Shown here piece by piece: positions 55,011 to 64,000 of a stretch of 64,000 bases of DNA. How positions within the stretch are numbered: the stretch's first letter is position 1; each line of letters starts with the position of its first letter. The notes under the pieces were generated by a model, which made no database searches, was not told the origin of the DNA, and saw only the letters and a program-made list of their open reading frames with translations. Location of the stretch: the NCBI RefSeq assembly GCF_030252345.1, contig NZ_CP126980.1, positions 5,223,501 to 5,287,500 on the forward strand, given 5' to 3'. This DNA is from Actinoplanes oblitus. GTDB taxonomy: Bacteria; Actinomycetota; Actinomycetes; Mycobacteriales; Micromonosporaceae. The translations under genes and the position numbers were made by a program.

Positions 55011-56444
55011 TCACCGAACGGCGGAAAACTGGTTGTCCGGTGCCGCCTGACAGTCCGCCGGCCCGGTGCGGCGGCTGCGCCGGCTGCGGGTGTTGCCGCC
55101 CCGGCCAGGCAGGGCGGGGCGCAGGCTCGGGCCGGTGAGCATCCGGCAGATCGCGGCCACGTCGGCCGGCGCGGGTTCGGCGCGGTGCACCAGCTCGCGC
55201 ACCGCGCAGTCGATCTCGTAGGCCCGCAGCACGCGCTCGTCGACACGGCCGCCGGCGTCGGCGTACCCGGTCAGGAAGGCCTGCCGGCAGCGGGCCACCC
55301 AGGCGCCGGCCCGTTGCCCGGCCGCCGCGTCACCGGGCGTCGCGGCGCGCGCCAGCTGATCACGCGCGGTCCACTCCAGCGAGCGGAGCACACCGGCGAC
55401 GTCCCGGGCGACCGGCTGCCGCGATCGCTGCTCCGGGGCCGTGCGGACCCAGTCGAAGTCGACCACCGCCCCCTGCCCGGTCAGCAGGATGTTGTCCAGC
55501 CGCAGATCGCTGTGCACCCGCTGGGCGACGACCGGCTCCCGGCCGGCGGCCACGTCGGCCACCTCGGCCAGTGCGGCGAGCAGCCGCGAGCGGTACGGCT
55601 GCAACTCCGGCACCGCGGCCGGCACGTCGTGCGCCTGTCGGATCATGTCGTTGGCGATCCGCCGCAGGTCGAGCGAGCTCAACCGGGCGCCGCGGAACGC
55701 GGCCAGCAGGTCGGCGTGCACCCGGGCGACACAGGTGCCCAGGCCGCGCGCGGTCATCATGAAGCCGGTCTCCGGCTCCTCGCCGGCGATCACCGCGCGG
55801 GCGCTGCGCACCGCCGCCTCCAGCGCGCCGTGGCCGGCCGGTGCGGCCTGCAGCGCGGCGAAGGTCACGGCGCTGCCGCGCACGTCCGTCTCCAAGGACC
55901 CGTGAAGTGCGCTGACGTGGCCGTTGCCCAGGGCGTGCAGGGCGCGGTGCAACTCCAGGCCGGGGTGCCCGCCGCCGGGGACGTGCCGGTACCACTTCAG
56001 CACGTACGTGTCGTCGACGAGCACCGGCGTGCACGCCGGGCCGCCGGTGCCGGGCCGTGGAGCGTCGACGACCGCGCAGCTGGGCCGGCCGCTCGCCACC
56101 GGTGCGGCGGCACCGGCGAAGACGGAGAGGACCAGACGCATCAGTTCCTCGTCCTGTGTGGCGTCGTAGACGCAACCGTGGTCGAGGTCTCGCACCACGT
56201 GGTCCGCCGCGACGGGCGGCGGGCCGGGCCGGATCCCGAGCGGCACCAGGCACCAGCCCGAGACGGGCCCGGCGCCCACCACGGCCAGCACGGCGGCCGG
56301 GCCACCGGCCGGCAACCGGTTGACCAGTACCGGGGCGCTGACGACACGCGCCCGGCCCCGATGACCGGCCGGACACCACGGCTGTCGCTGCAACCAGCCG
56401 GTCAGCGCGGCCAGCACCGGCGGGGCGTTCAGGTCGGGGATCAT
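55011..56444 (-). CDS. Maltokinase-like phosphotransferase
   Basis: This 477-residue protein has an N-terminal cap (VVSAPVLVNRLPAGG) and a C-terminal kinase lobe. VLVDDTYVLKWYRHVPGG carries the ATP lysine. RVHSDLRLDNILLTGQGAVV then VDFDWVR gives the Brenner-type catalytic and metal aspartates. In actinobacteria such kinases follow TreS and phosphorylate maltose to maltose-1-phosphate for GlgE. ATG 56444 begins 2 bp after the TreS stop. No glgE gene is in the window, and the sequence is diverged, so function is inferred from context. Confidence 0.82.
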   Translation of the reverse strand: MIPDLNAPPVLAALTGWLQRQPWCPAGHRGRARVVSAPVLVNRLPAGGPAAVLAVVGAGPVSGWCLVPLGIRPGPPPVAADHVVRDLDHGCVYDATQDEELMRLVLSVFAGAAAPVASGRPSCAVVDAPRPGTGGPACTPVLVDDTYVLKWYRHVPGGGHPGLELHRALHALGNGHVSALHGSLETDVRGSAVTFAALQAAPAGHGALEAAVRSARAVIAGEEPETGFMMTARGLGTCVARVHADLLAAFRGARLSSLDLRRIANDMIRQAHDVPAAVPELQPYRSRLLAALAEVADVAAGREPVVAQRVHSDLRLDNILLTGQGAVVDFDWVRTAPEQRSRQPVARDVAGVLRSLEWTARDQLARAATPGDAAAGQRAGAWVARCRQAFLTGYADAGGRVDERVLRAYEIDCAVRELVHRAEPAPADVAAICRMLTGPSLRPALPGRGGNTRSRRSRRTGPADCQAAPDNQFSAVR

Positions 56445-56446
56445 CG

Positions 56447-58225
<1,779 letters not shown>

Positions 58226-58627
58226 GCCGACTCACCTGACTTCCTGACGGGTGCGCTGAACACTTCGCCGATGCCGCCCCGGCCTAATCGGCCCGATCGA
58301 CACTCAGTCAACTTGGCTAATTCGCTCGATCCCCGCCGGATGCCGACAGCCGTCAATGACTTCTCGTGATCCGGAAACGACTTCGTGCACTCGATGGCGC
58401 AGCCCGGCGACAACAAGATCAGCGAATGCCACGGCTATCTTCCCTAAAACGACAAACCCGCCCGACGGCCTGTCATACCCGCCCTGACCTGCTATATCGG
58501 CCCCTCAACAACCAGCATTGCCGTGTGACGAACGCCGCGCTCGCGCAGGAACGTTAGGTTGACCTTGTCGGCGAAGGCGGCACCTGGCAACGATCCGAAG
58601 GTCCATGGGTGACTTCGGGGGGCCGCC
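58226..58627. other. Divergent promoter region between treS and the transposase-like pair
   Basis: No gene is seen in about 400 bp, and GC content is lower than in the flanks. On the minus strand a TTGACT (58306-58311) could be the treS -35. The repeated CGATCGG/CGGCCTAATCGG-like sequence near 58280-58300 is partly palindromic. Confidence 0.4.
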
Positions 58628-59794
58628 ATGCTGGTACGTTTTTCCACGCCCGAGATCGATCAAAGATTTGTGGAGTCCATCCACGACGACCGGCTCGGGG
58701 AATTCGTAAAGAATGTATTCAGCGCATTGCCCCGCTCGGACCAGCGCCGCTGGGCGGAAATCTACACTCGCGGGCTACTGCTGGGCACCGGGCCCAAATC
58801 GATCCGCCGGACGGCGCAGGAACTCGTGGCCGAGCCGGCCATCCAGTCGCTGCAACAGTTCGTCAACCAGAGCCCCTGGGACTGGCAGCCGATTCGGGAG
58901 CGGCTGGCGGCCGAGGTGCAGGCCCGCCTCTCCCCGGAGGCCTGGGTGGTGGTCGCCAACATCACCAGCAAGCGCGGTGACAAGTCGATCGGCGTGGAGC
59001 GGCGCTTCGTGCCCTCCGAGGGACGCCTGATCAACTGCCAGATGGGCCTGGGCCTGATGGCCACCTCGCGGCTGCACGGCGTGCCGATCGACTGGCGCCT
59101 GGTCCTGTCGCCCCGCTGGACCGACGACCCGGCCCGCCGCGCCAAGGCCCGCATTCCCGACGGTGTGCACGCCCGGGCCGAGTGGGAGGAGGTCCTCGAC
59201 ATGGTGCGCCAGGTGCGCGACCGGTGGGGCATGCCGGTCGCTCCCCTGCTCGGCGAATGGCGCACCCCGGGCGCCGTCGAACTGGTGAACAGCCTGGTCG
59301 CCCTCGATCAGCCGTTCGCACTCGAGGTGGACGGCTCCCTGCTGGTGGCCCCCGCGCACCGGCCGCTGGCACCGGCCGGTCAGCGTGACGCCTGGCAGAT
59401 GGCACCCCGCCCGCTGGCCCAGCACGCCCGGATCTGGGAGAAGTCGCACCGGCACATCATCGTCGCCACCGGCCAGTCCTCGGCCCGGGTGGTGTCCATG
59501 CCGATCACCATGGCGCCGACCGCCTCCCGCTTCGGCGCGGCGGTCGACGTACGCCTCATCGCGGCACACCCGACCGGCAGCGAACCGCCCCGGTACTGGG
59601 TCACCAACCTGTTCGACGCCCCGCTGCAGGAGATCATCTTCCTGCTGCAGTTACGGGAGACAGCCGACCGCGCCTCGGACCGGCTCTACACCGAGTTCGG
59701 CGTCAGCGACTTCGAGGGCCGGTCGTTCCTCGGATGGCACCACCACGCCACCCTGGTCTCCACCGCCTGCGCCTATGACTGCCTCTACCGATGA
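58628..59794 (+). CDS. IS701-type transposase homologue lacking catalytic aspartates, copy 1
   Basis: This 388-residue protein matches IS701-family transposases in its N-terminal helical domain: FSALPRSDQRRWAEIYTRGL, GPKSIRRTAQELV, SLQQFVNQSPWDWQPIRERL. Where active enzymes have W-V-x-D-D-T-G-x-x-K, this one has W106-V-V-V109-A110-N-I-T-S-K115, so both aspartates are gone. The second catalytic segment (usually V-A-D-A-G-Y-G) is APLLGEWRTPG, again with no Asp. The frame is intact and there are no terminal inverted repeats nearby. ATG 58628 follows GGGGGG. It is followed 51 bp later by a paralogue with the same losses. Confidence 0.75.
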   Translation: MLVRFSTPEIDQRFVESIHDDRLGEFVKNVFSALPRSDQRRWAEIYTRGLLLGTGPKSIRRTAQELVAEPAIQSLQQFVNQSPWDWQPIRERLAAEVQARLSPEAWVVVANITSKRGDKSIGVERRFVPSEGRLINCQMGLGLMATSRLHGVPIDWRLVLSPRWTDDPARRAKARIPDGVHARAEWEEVLDMVRQVRDRWGMPVAPLLGEWRTPGAVELVNSLVALDQPFALEVDGSLLVAPAHRPLAPAGQRDAWQMAPRPLAQHARIWEKSHRHIIVATGQSSARVVSMPITMAPTASRFGAAVDVRLIAAHPTGSEPPRYWVTNLFDAPLQEIIFLLQLRETADRASDRLYTEFGVSDFEGRSFLGWHHHATLVSTACAYDCLYR

Positions 59795-59845
59795 CGGTTA
59801 CCATGAGTGTCCACATTGGCATCTCGTGGTGAAGGGGAGCCGCGA

Positions 59846-60988
59846 TTGACCAACATCGACGAGACACCGGCCGACGCGTGGTTGCGCGAGTTCGCCGACC
59901 GGGTCTTCGCCTCGCTCCCCCGCTCGGACCAGCGACGATGGGCGCAGCTCTACCTGATCGGCCTGCTGCGGGACGGGCCGCAGGCCATCTCCCGCACCGC
60001 GGAGGCCGTCCCGGGCAGGTCAGCCGTCCAATCGTTGCAGCAGTTCATCAACCAGAGCCCCTGGGACTGGGCGCCGGTGCGCGCCCAGGTCGCGCTGGAA
60101 ATCCACGAGCGGATGGGACCGCGGGCCTGGACCGCCGCCTACTTGGTGATCCCCAAACGTGGTGGACAGGCGGCCGGCGTCGACCGCCGCTTCGTACCGG
60201 CGCTGGATCGGACGGTCAATTCCCAGGCGGCCGTCAGCCTGCTCCTCACCGGATCCGCCGGCGGCATCCCGGTGAACTGGCGGCTTCTGCTGTCACCGCG
60301 CTGGATCGCCGATCCGGATCTCCGGCGCCAGGCCCGGATCCCGCCCTCCGTGGCGGCCCGCTCGGAGTGGGAGGAACTCGTCGACATGGTGAGCGAGCTC
60401 CAGCAGTGGGGACTGCCGCGGCGGCCGCTCGTCGCCCAGTGGTCCGGCATACCCGGCGCTGACCAGCTCATCGGCCAGCTCGCCCAGCAGGACCAGGGAT
60501 TCCTCGTCGGTGTCGACCCGCAGACCAAGGTCGTCCCGCATCGCTCCACCCGGGCCGACGGCCTCCGCCGATCACCGGCGCCGACCCCGCTGCCGGTGAG
60601 CCGATTCCCGGCCGGCGTCCAGCAGCGGGTCACCGTGGTCAACGGGATCACCGGCCGCAAAGAGGTCTTCCGGCTGTCCCAGCGCTCCCTCGCCTTTCCC
60701 GGGCAGGAGATGGCCAGTGGCCTCCGGTTGCTCGTGACGGGCCGCGCCGGTCAGGACCGCACGCCGGATTACTGGATCACGAATCTGCGCGACGCCAGCC
60801 CCCGGGAGCTGGCCGCCCTGCTGCAGCTGCCCCGGGTGGACAAGCCGGTCGGCGACTCGCTGCACGAGAAGCTGGGCATCCGCGCGTTCACCGGCCGGTC
60901 GTTCCCCGGCTGGCACCACTACGTGACCCTCACGTCCATCGCCGTCGCCCTGCAGAACTTCCTGCCGCTGGACGCCTTCTTCAATTGA
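59846..60988 (+). CDS. IS701-type transposase homologue lacking catalytic aspartates, copy 2
   Basis: This 380-residue paralogue of the preceding gene shares FASLPRSDQRRWAQLYLIGL, GPQAISRTAEAV, SLQQFINQSPWDWAPVR and the C-terminal FTGRSFPGWHHYVTLTSIA. The catalytic sites are lost: W95-T-A-A98-Y99-L-V-I-P-K replaces the DD motif, and RPLVAQWSGIPG replaces the second Asp segment. I place the start at TTG 59846, preceded by GGGGAG with 6-bp spacing; GTG 59807 would add 13 residues. The two genes are well diverged but both intact, so selection on a non-transposase function is likely. Confidence 0.72.
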   Translation: MTNIDETPADAWLREFADRVFASLPRSDQRRWAQLYLIGLLRDGPQAISRTAEAVPGRSAVQSLQQFINQSPWDWAPVRAQVALEIHERMGPRAWTAAYLVIPKRGGQAAGVDRRFVPALDRTVNSQAAVSLLLTGSAGGIPVNWRLLLSPRWIADPDLRRQARIPPSVAARSEWEELVDMVSELQQWGLPRRPLVAQWSGIPGADQLIGQLAQQDQGFLVGVDPQTKVVPHRSTRADGLRRSPAPTPLPVSRFPAGVQQRVTVVNGITGRKEVFRLSQRSLAFPGQEMASGLRLLVTGRAGQDRTPDYWITNLRDASPRELAALLQLPRVDKPVGDSLHEKLGIRAFTGRSFPGWHHYVTLTSIAVALQNFLPLDAFFN

Positions 60989-61118
60989 GTCCGGTACCGG
61001 CACATCGCTCGACCGGCTCGCGGCGAAGGCCGACGATCGGGGCAGCCGCGAAACGATCGGCCCGGCCGGCGGTGGTGGGTGGTCATCGTCGGCCTCCGGG
61101 AGAAGCTCCGGCTCCGGC

Positions 61119-62693
61119 TCAACCGCGCGTCCACTGCTGGTTGGCCCCTCCGTTGCAGGACCAGATCTCGACCGCGGTGCCGTTGGCGGTGCCGTTGGCG
61201 TAGACGTCCAGGCACTTGCCGGCGCCGGCGGCGGTCACCGTGCCGTTGCTCTGCAGCTGCCATCGCTGGTTGGCCTGACCGTTGCAGTCCCACACCTCGA
61301 CCCTGGTGCCGTCGGCAGTGGCGGCGCCGGTGACGTCCAGGCACTTGCCACCGCTGGTCCGCAGCTCCCCCGCCGCGGTGGCGGTCCACTGCTGGTTGCC
61401 ACCACCGTTGCAGTCCCAGATCGCGAGTGGCGTTCCGTTGGTCTGATTGCCGTTCGGTACGTCGAGACACCGGCCGGACTGACTGCCGCGCAACGCGAAC
61501 GTCCCCGTGGTGGACCCGGTACCGCCGGTGACGAGGTACATGGCCGCGCCGTGGGCGGGAACGGACGCGCTGATCGTCGAGCCGGTGGTGGACGTGGTGT
61601 GCGCCCACAGATCGCGTACCGAGTAGGACGCCGCGCCACCGAGCCCGAGCTGCGCGGCCGTGGTGGACACGGTCGCCGTGCTGCTCGCGCGGTTGAGCAG
61701 GACGACGGCGGCGGACCCGTTGGCCATCGGCTTGGCCCAGACCTCGGAGTTCCCGTTGTCGGCGATCCGGTTGCCCTGGCGCCCGCCCCAGTCCTGATTC
61801 ACGCCGATGACCTCGGTGTTGGTCAGGATCGCCTTGGTGGCGGCACTCATCGTGCGCAGGTCGTTGCCGGCGATCAGTGGAGCGTTCAACACCGCCCAGA
61901 GGCTGAAGTGAGCCCGGGACTCGGTGTCGCTGAGACCGTTGCCGACCTCGAGCATGTCCGGGTCGTTCCAGGCGCCCGGCTTCGAGTACGACATCCACCC
62001 CGGCTGGCTGTCCAGGATGCCCATCACCGAGTTCCAGTTGCCGGCGATGTCACCGGTGGTCCGCCACGAGTTCCCGGTCGCCGGTCCCCAGGAGCCGACA
62101 CTGTCGGTGCCCCAGTTGCAGATCGCGAACAGGATGGGCCGGCCCGACGTGGCCAGCGCGTCCCGCATCGCGGTGTATCGCTGCTGGCCGGACTTGCCCT
62201 GGGTGTCGCCGCAGTTGTCGTACTTCAGGTAGTCGATTCCCCACGAGGCCCACAGCTTGGCGTCGCGCTGCTCGTTGTTGAGGCTGGCCGGGTAGCCGGC
62301 GCAGGTGGTGAGACCGGCGGAGGAGTAGATGCCGATCTTGAGGCCCTTGCCGTGGACGTAATCGGCCAGGGCTTTCATGCCGTTGGGGAACTTCTGCGGA
62401 TCCGGGACGAGGTCGCCGCTGCCGTTGCGGGTCCTCTGCGACCAGCAGTCGTCGATGTTGACGTAGCGGTAGCCGGCCGCGGCCATGCCGCTGGACACCA
62501 TGGCGTCGGCCGTCTGGCGGATCAGTGTGTCGCTGACGTTGCAGCCGAAGCTGTTCCAGTCGTTCCAGCCGAGTTGGGGAGTGCGAGCCAGGCCGCTCTC
62601 GAGGGCCTGGGCCGGCTGGGCGGCGGCGAGCGCTACCGGCGTGGCCACCGCCACGAGCAGCGCCGAGAGGACAGAGCGGAGCGTCTTTCGCAC
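61119..62693 (-). CDS. Secreted GH27 alpha-galactosidase with ricin-B lectin (CBM13) domain
   Basis: This 524-residue secreted enzyme has a signal peptide (RKTLRSVLSALLVAVATPVA, cleavage after AQPAQA near residue 30). The GH27 barrel starts LGWNDWNSFGCNV. The nucleophile is Asp159 in YLKYDNCG and the acid is Asp246 in WNDPDMLEVGNG. A beta-sandwich follows. The C-terminal ~125 residues form a beta-trefoil with three Q-x-W repeats (GGNQQW, QANQRW, GANQQW). It releases galactose from galactosides in plant polysaccharide. GTG 62693 follows AAGGAG with 7-bp spacing. Confidence 0.94.
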   Translation of the reverse strand: MRKTLRSVLSALLVAVATPVALAAAQPAQALESGLARTPQLGWNDWNSFGCNVSDTLIRQTADAMVSSGMAAAGYRYVNIDDCWSQRTRNGSGDLVPDPQKFPNGMKALADYVHGKGLKIGIYSSAGLTTCAGYPASLNNEQRDAKLWASWGIDYLKYDNCGDTQGKSGQQRYTAMRDALATSGRPILFAICNWGTDSVGSWGPATGNSWRTTGDIAGNWNSVMGILDSQPGWMSYSKPGAWNDPDMLEVGNGLSDTESRAHFSLWAVLNAPLIAGNDLRTMSAATKAILTNTEVIGVNQDWGGRQGNRIADNGNSEVWAKPMANGSAAVVLLNRASSTATVSTTAAQLGLGGAASYSVRDLWAHTTSTTGSTISASVPAHGAAMYLVTGGTGSTTGTFALRGSQSGRCLDVPNGNQTNGTPLAIWDCNGGGNQQWTATAAGELRTSGGKCLDVTGAATADGTRVEVWDCNGQANQRWQLQSNGTVTAAGAGKCLDVYANGTANGTAVEIWSCNGGANQQWTRG

Positions 62694-63013
62694 GGAGGTA
62701 CTCCTTACCGCTGTAGGGGGCTGCGGTCCTCGAACACGAACGGGTGGCCCGCTCGCTCCCGCCGGGCGAACGAGCTCAGGCCGATGGCTGCGCGAGGCGC
62801 GCCGGCCGGGACGCGCCCCGGGGATGAGGCAGTGACCGTCCACCGGCGGTGGCCCGCACATCCGCGCCTTCGCTCCCAGGTCCCGGAGATGGCAGATCGC
62901 AGTGGCGGACAGCGGCCGTCGGCGTCGCTTTGTGTTCGAAGTCGTTTCAAGCTGTCAGTTACAGTGACGGTTGTCAATGGCATCGGGCAGCCGGCCGGTG
63001 GGATCGAACGGGC
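62694..63013. other. Promoter region of the alpha-galactosidase
   Basis: No gene is seen in about 320 bp. On the minus strand there is a consensus TTGACA (62972-62977) without a good -10. TTGAAACGACTTCGAA (62935-62950 on the minus strand) is a loose palindrome with a central CG, reminiscent of LacI-type operators. CTGTCAGTTACAG nearby forms a short dyad. Confidence 0.35.
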
Positions 63014-64000
63014 TCATGCGGCAGTCCCTCCACCGGTCCCGGCACAGTCGACAAGAACCTTCATGACGTCGCCGCCGGCCTCCAGCGCCGCGAAGGCCGC
63101 CGGGACATCGGTGAGCGGCACGACGCGGCTGATCAGCCGGTCGGCGTCGACGGTGCCGCCGGCGACCAGGCGTACCGCCTCCTCGAAGTCGGCCCGGTCG
63201 TAGAGGCGGGCACCGACCAGCGTGAGTTCGCGCCAGAAGAAGCGGTGCAGGTTCACCTCGCGCGGCCGGGGATGGATGGCGACCAGGCACAACCGGCCGT
63301 GCACCCCGAGCACGTCGACGGCGACCCGCACGCCGGCCTCGGCGCCGGACACCTCGAAGGAGGCGTCCGCGCCCGCCTCGCCCGTCCACTCCCGGACCCG
63401 CTCCGGCACGTCCTCGGAAAGCGGGTCCCAGGTCCGCAGGCCGAGGCCGGCGGCGAGTCGCCTGCGGTGCTCGCTGATCTCGGCCAGCCGCACGTCGGCG
63501 CCCCGCGCCCGCGCCACCACCGCGATCAGGACACCGACGGGTCCCCCGCCGACCACGACCACCCGCTCGCCGGGCCGGATGGCGGCCCGCCCCACGTCGT
63601 GCACCGCCACCGCGGTCGGCTCGACCAGCGCGGCCCGGTCCAGCGGCAGCCCGGCCGGCAGCCGGACCAGCGTGGTGGCCGGGACGGTCCACCGTTGCTG
63701 CATGGCCCCCGGCGAGTCGATGCCGATGAAGTCCAGGTTCTGGCAGATGTGGTGGTTGCCGTGCAGGCAGGCCGGGCAGGTGCCGTCCCAGCGCAGCGGC
63801 ATGACGGTGACCGCGTCGCCCGGTCGCCATCCCGGCACGTCCGGCCCGACGCGCACGACACGCCCGGACATCTCGTGGCCGATGACGGCCGGCGTGGTGA
63901 CCCGCGCGTCCATGTCGCCGTGGAAGATGTGCAGGTCGGTTCCGCAGATGCCGACGTAGGCGGGCGCCACCTCCACCTCACCGGGGCCGGGCGGGCGGGT
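63014..64000 (-). CDS. Zinc-dependent alcohol dehydrogenase (MDR family), 5' partial
   Basis: The frame is open to the right edge, so the first residues lie outside. The visible ~328 residues include the catalytic zinc ligands Cys in VGICGTDLHIFHG and His-Glu in VIGHEMSGRV. A reduced structural-zinc lobe follows (GTCPACLHGNHHICQN, four ligands plausible), then the Rossmann motif VVVGGGPVGVLIAVV. It resembles sorbitol, threonine or zinc-type sugar-alcohol dehydrogenases. It lies upstream of the alpha-galactosidase in the same direction and may act on a sugar product, but 320 bp separate them. Confidence 0.9.
   Translation of the reverse strand, partial: TRPPGPGEVEVAPAYVGICGTDLHIFHGDMDARVTTPAVIGHEMSGRVVRVGPDVPGWRPGDAVTVMPLRWDGTCPACLHGNHHICQNLDFIGIDSPGAMQQRWTVPATTLVRLPAGLPLDRAALVEPTAVAVHDVGRAAIRPGERVVVVGGGPVGVLIAVVARARGADVRLAEISEHRRRLAAGLGLRTWDPLSEDVPERVREWTGEAGADASFEVSGAEAGVRVAVDVLGVHGRLCLVAIHPRPREVNLHRFFWRELTLVGARLYDRADFEEAVRLVAGGTVDADRLISRVVPLTDVPAAFAALEAGGDVMKVLVDCAGTGGGTAA

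Overview
The window is GC-rich throughout its ordinary regions, with GTG and ATG starts, many four-base start/stop overlaps, and gene families typical of Actinobacteria: an actinobacterial-type hut operon with a Cys-Ser-Gly lyase motif, XRE/MmyB regulators, TreS-maltokinase and cutinase-like proteins. A soil actinomycete of the Micromonosporaceae type (Actinoplanes-like) is my inference. No rRNA, tRNA or CRISPR array was recognised.

Layout. 1-8.2 kb: the end of an XRE regulator, then a divergent IclR regulator and a complete histidine-utilisation operon (hutH, hutU, an M20 amidohydrolase, hutF, hutI). Its last three junctions are GTGA overlaps. 8.2-15.1 kb: single-gene housekeeping and accessory functions: an acetyltransferase, an amidase facing a TetR regulator across two palindromic operators, a lipoprotein hydrolase, a cutinase-like esterase, and an XRE regulator facing a SnoaL-like gene. 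15.5-16.8 kb: a three-gene MerR operon with a textbook MerR promoter (19-bp spacer holding a dyad). It stops at a MerT-like gene with no reductase. 16.8-23.1 kb: an accessory region whose core (17698-21578) is bounded by ISL3-type inverted repeats and an exact 8-bp target duplication. It carries two decayed ISL3 copies, each with a small passenger gene, plus a low-GC four-helix membrane protein and a VOC protein.

23.3-31.2 kb: a kinase-like protein, a MacAB-type export operon, an ATP-grasp/metallopeptidase pair, a patch of decayed small genes, and an FtsX paralogue without FtsE. 31.3-42.6 kb: a minus-strand cluster of eleven genes rich in SnoaL/NTF2-like folds, with two GMC oxidoreductases, an aldehyde dehydrogenase, an SDR, a VOC protein, an ABM-NTF2 fusion, an MFS exporter and a pore-like membrane protein. 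It has no PKS/NRPS or other recognisable scaffold-forming enzyme. 42.9-45.8 kb: a TMEM175-like channel, a NADAR-domain protein with altered active-site motifs, and an alpha/beta hydrolase.

46.0-58.2 kb: a second minus-strand operon joins trehalose synthase, maltokinase and glycogen debranching enzyme with two DJ-1/PfpI proteins, a ThDP-dependent enzyme and a sugar-epimerase-like barrel fused to a STAS domain. A cation/proton antiporter follows behind a strong hairpin. It reads as a storage-sugar and stress module. 58.6-61.0 kb: two adjacent paralogues of IS701-type transposases that keep the N-terminal domain but have lost the catalytic aspartates in both copies. 61.1-64 kb: a secreted GH27 alpha-galactosidase with a ricin-type lectin domain and the 3' part of a zinc alcohol dehydrogenase.

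The best candidates for something undescribed are the paired inactive transposases, the sugar barrel-STAS fusion inside the trehalose/DJ-1 operon, the SnoaL-rich oxidative cluster, and the ISL3 composite element with its passenger genes.
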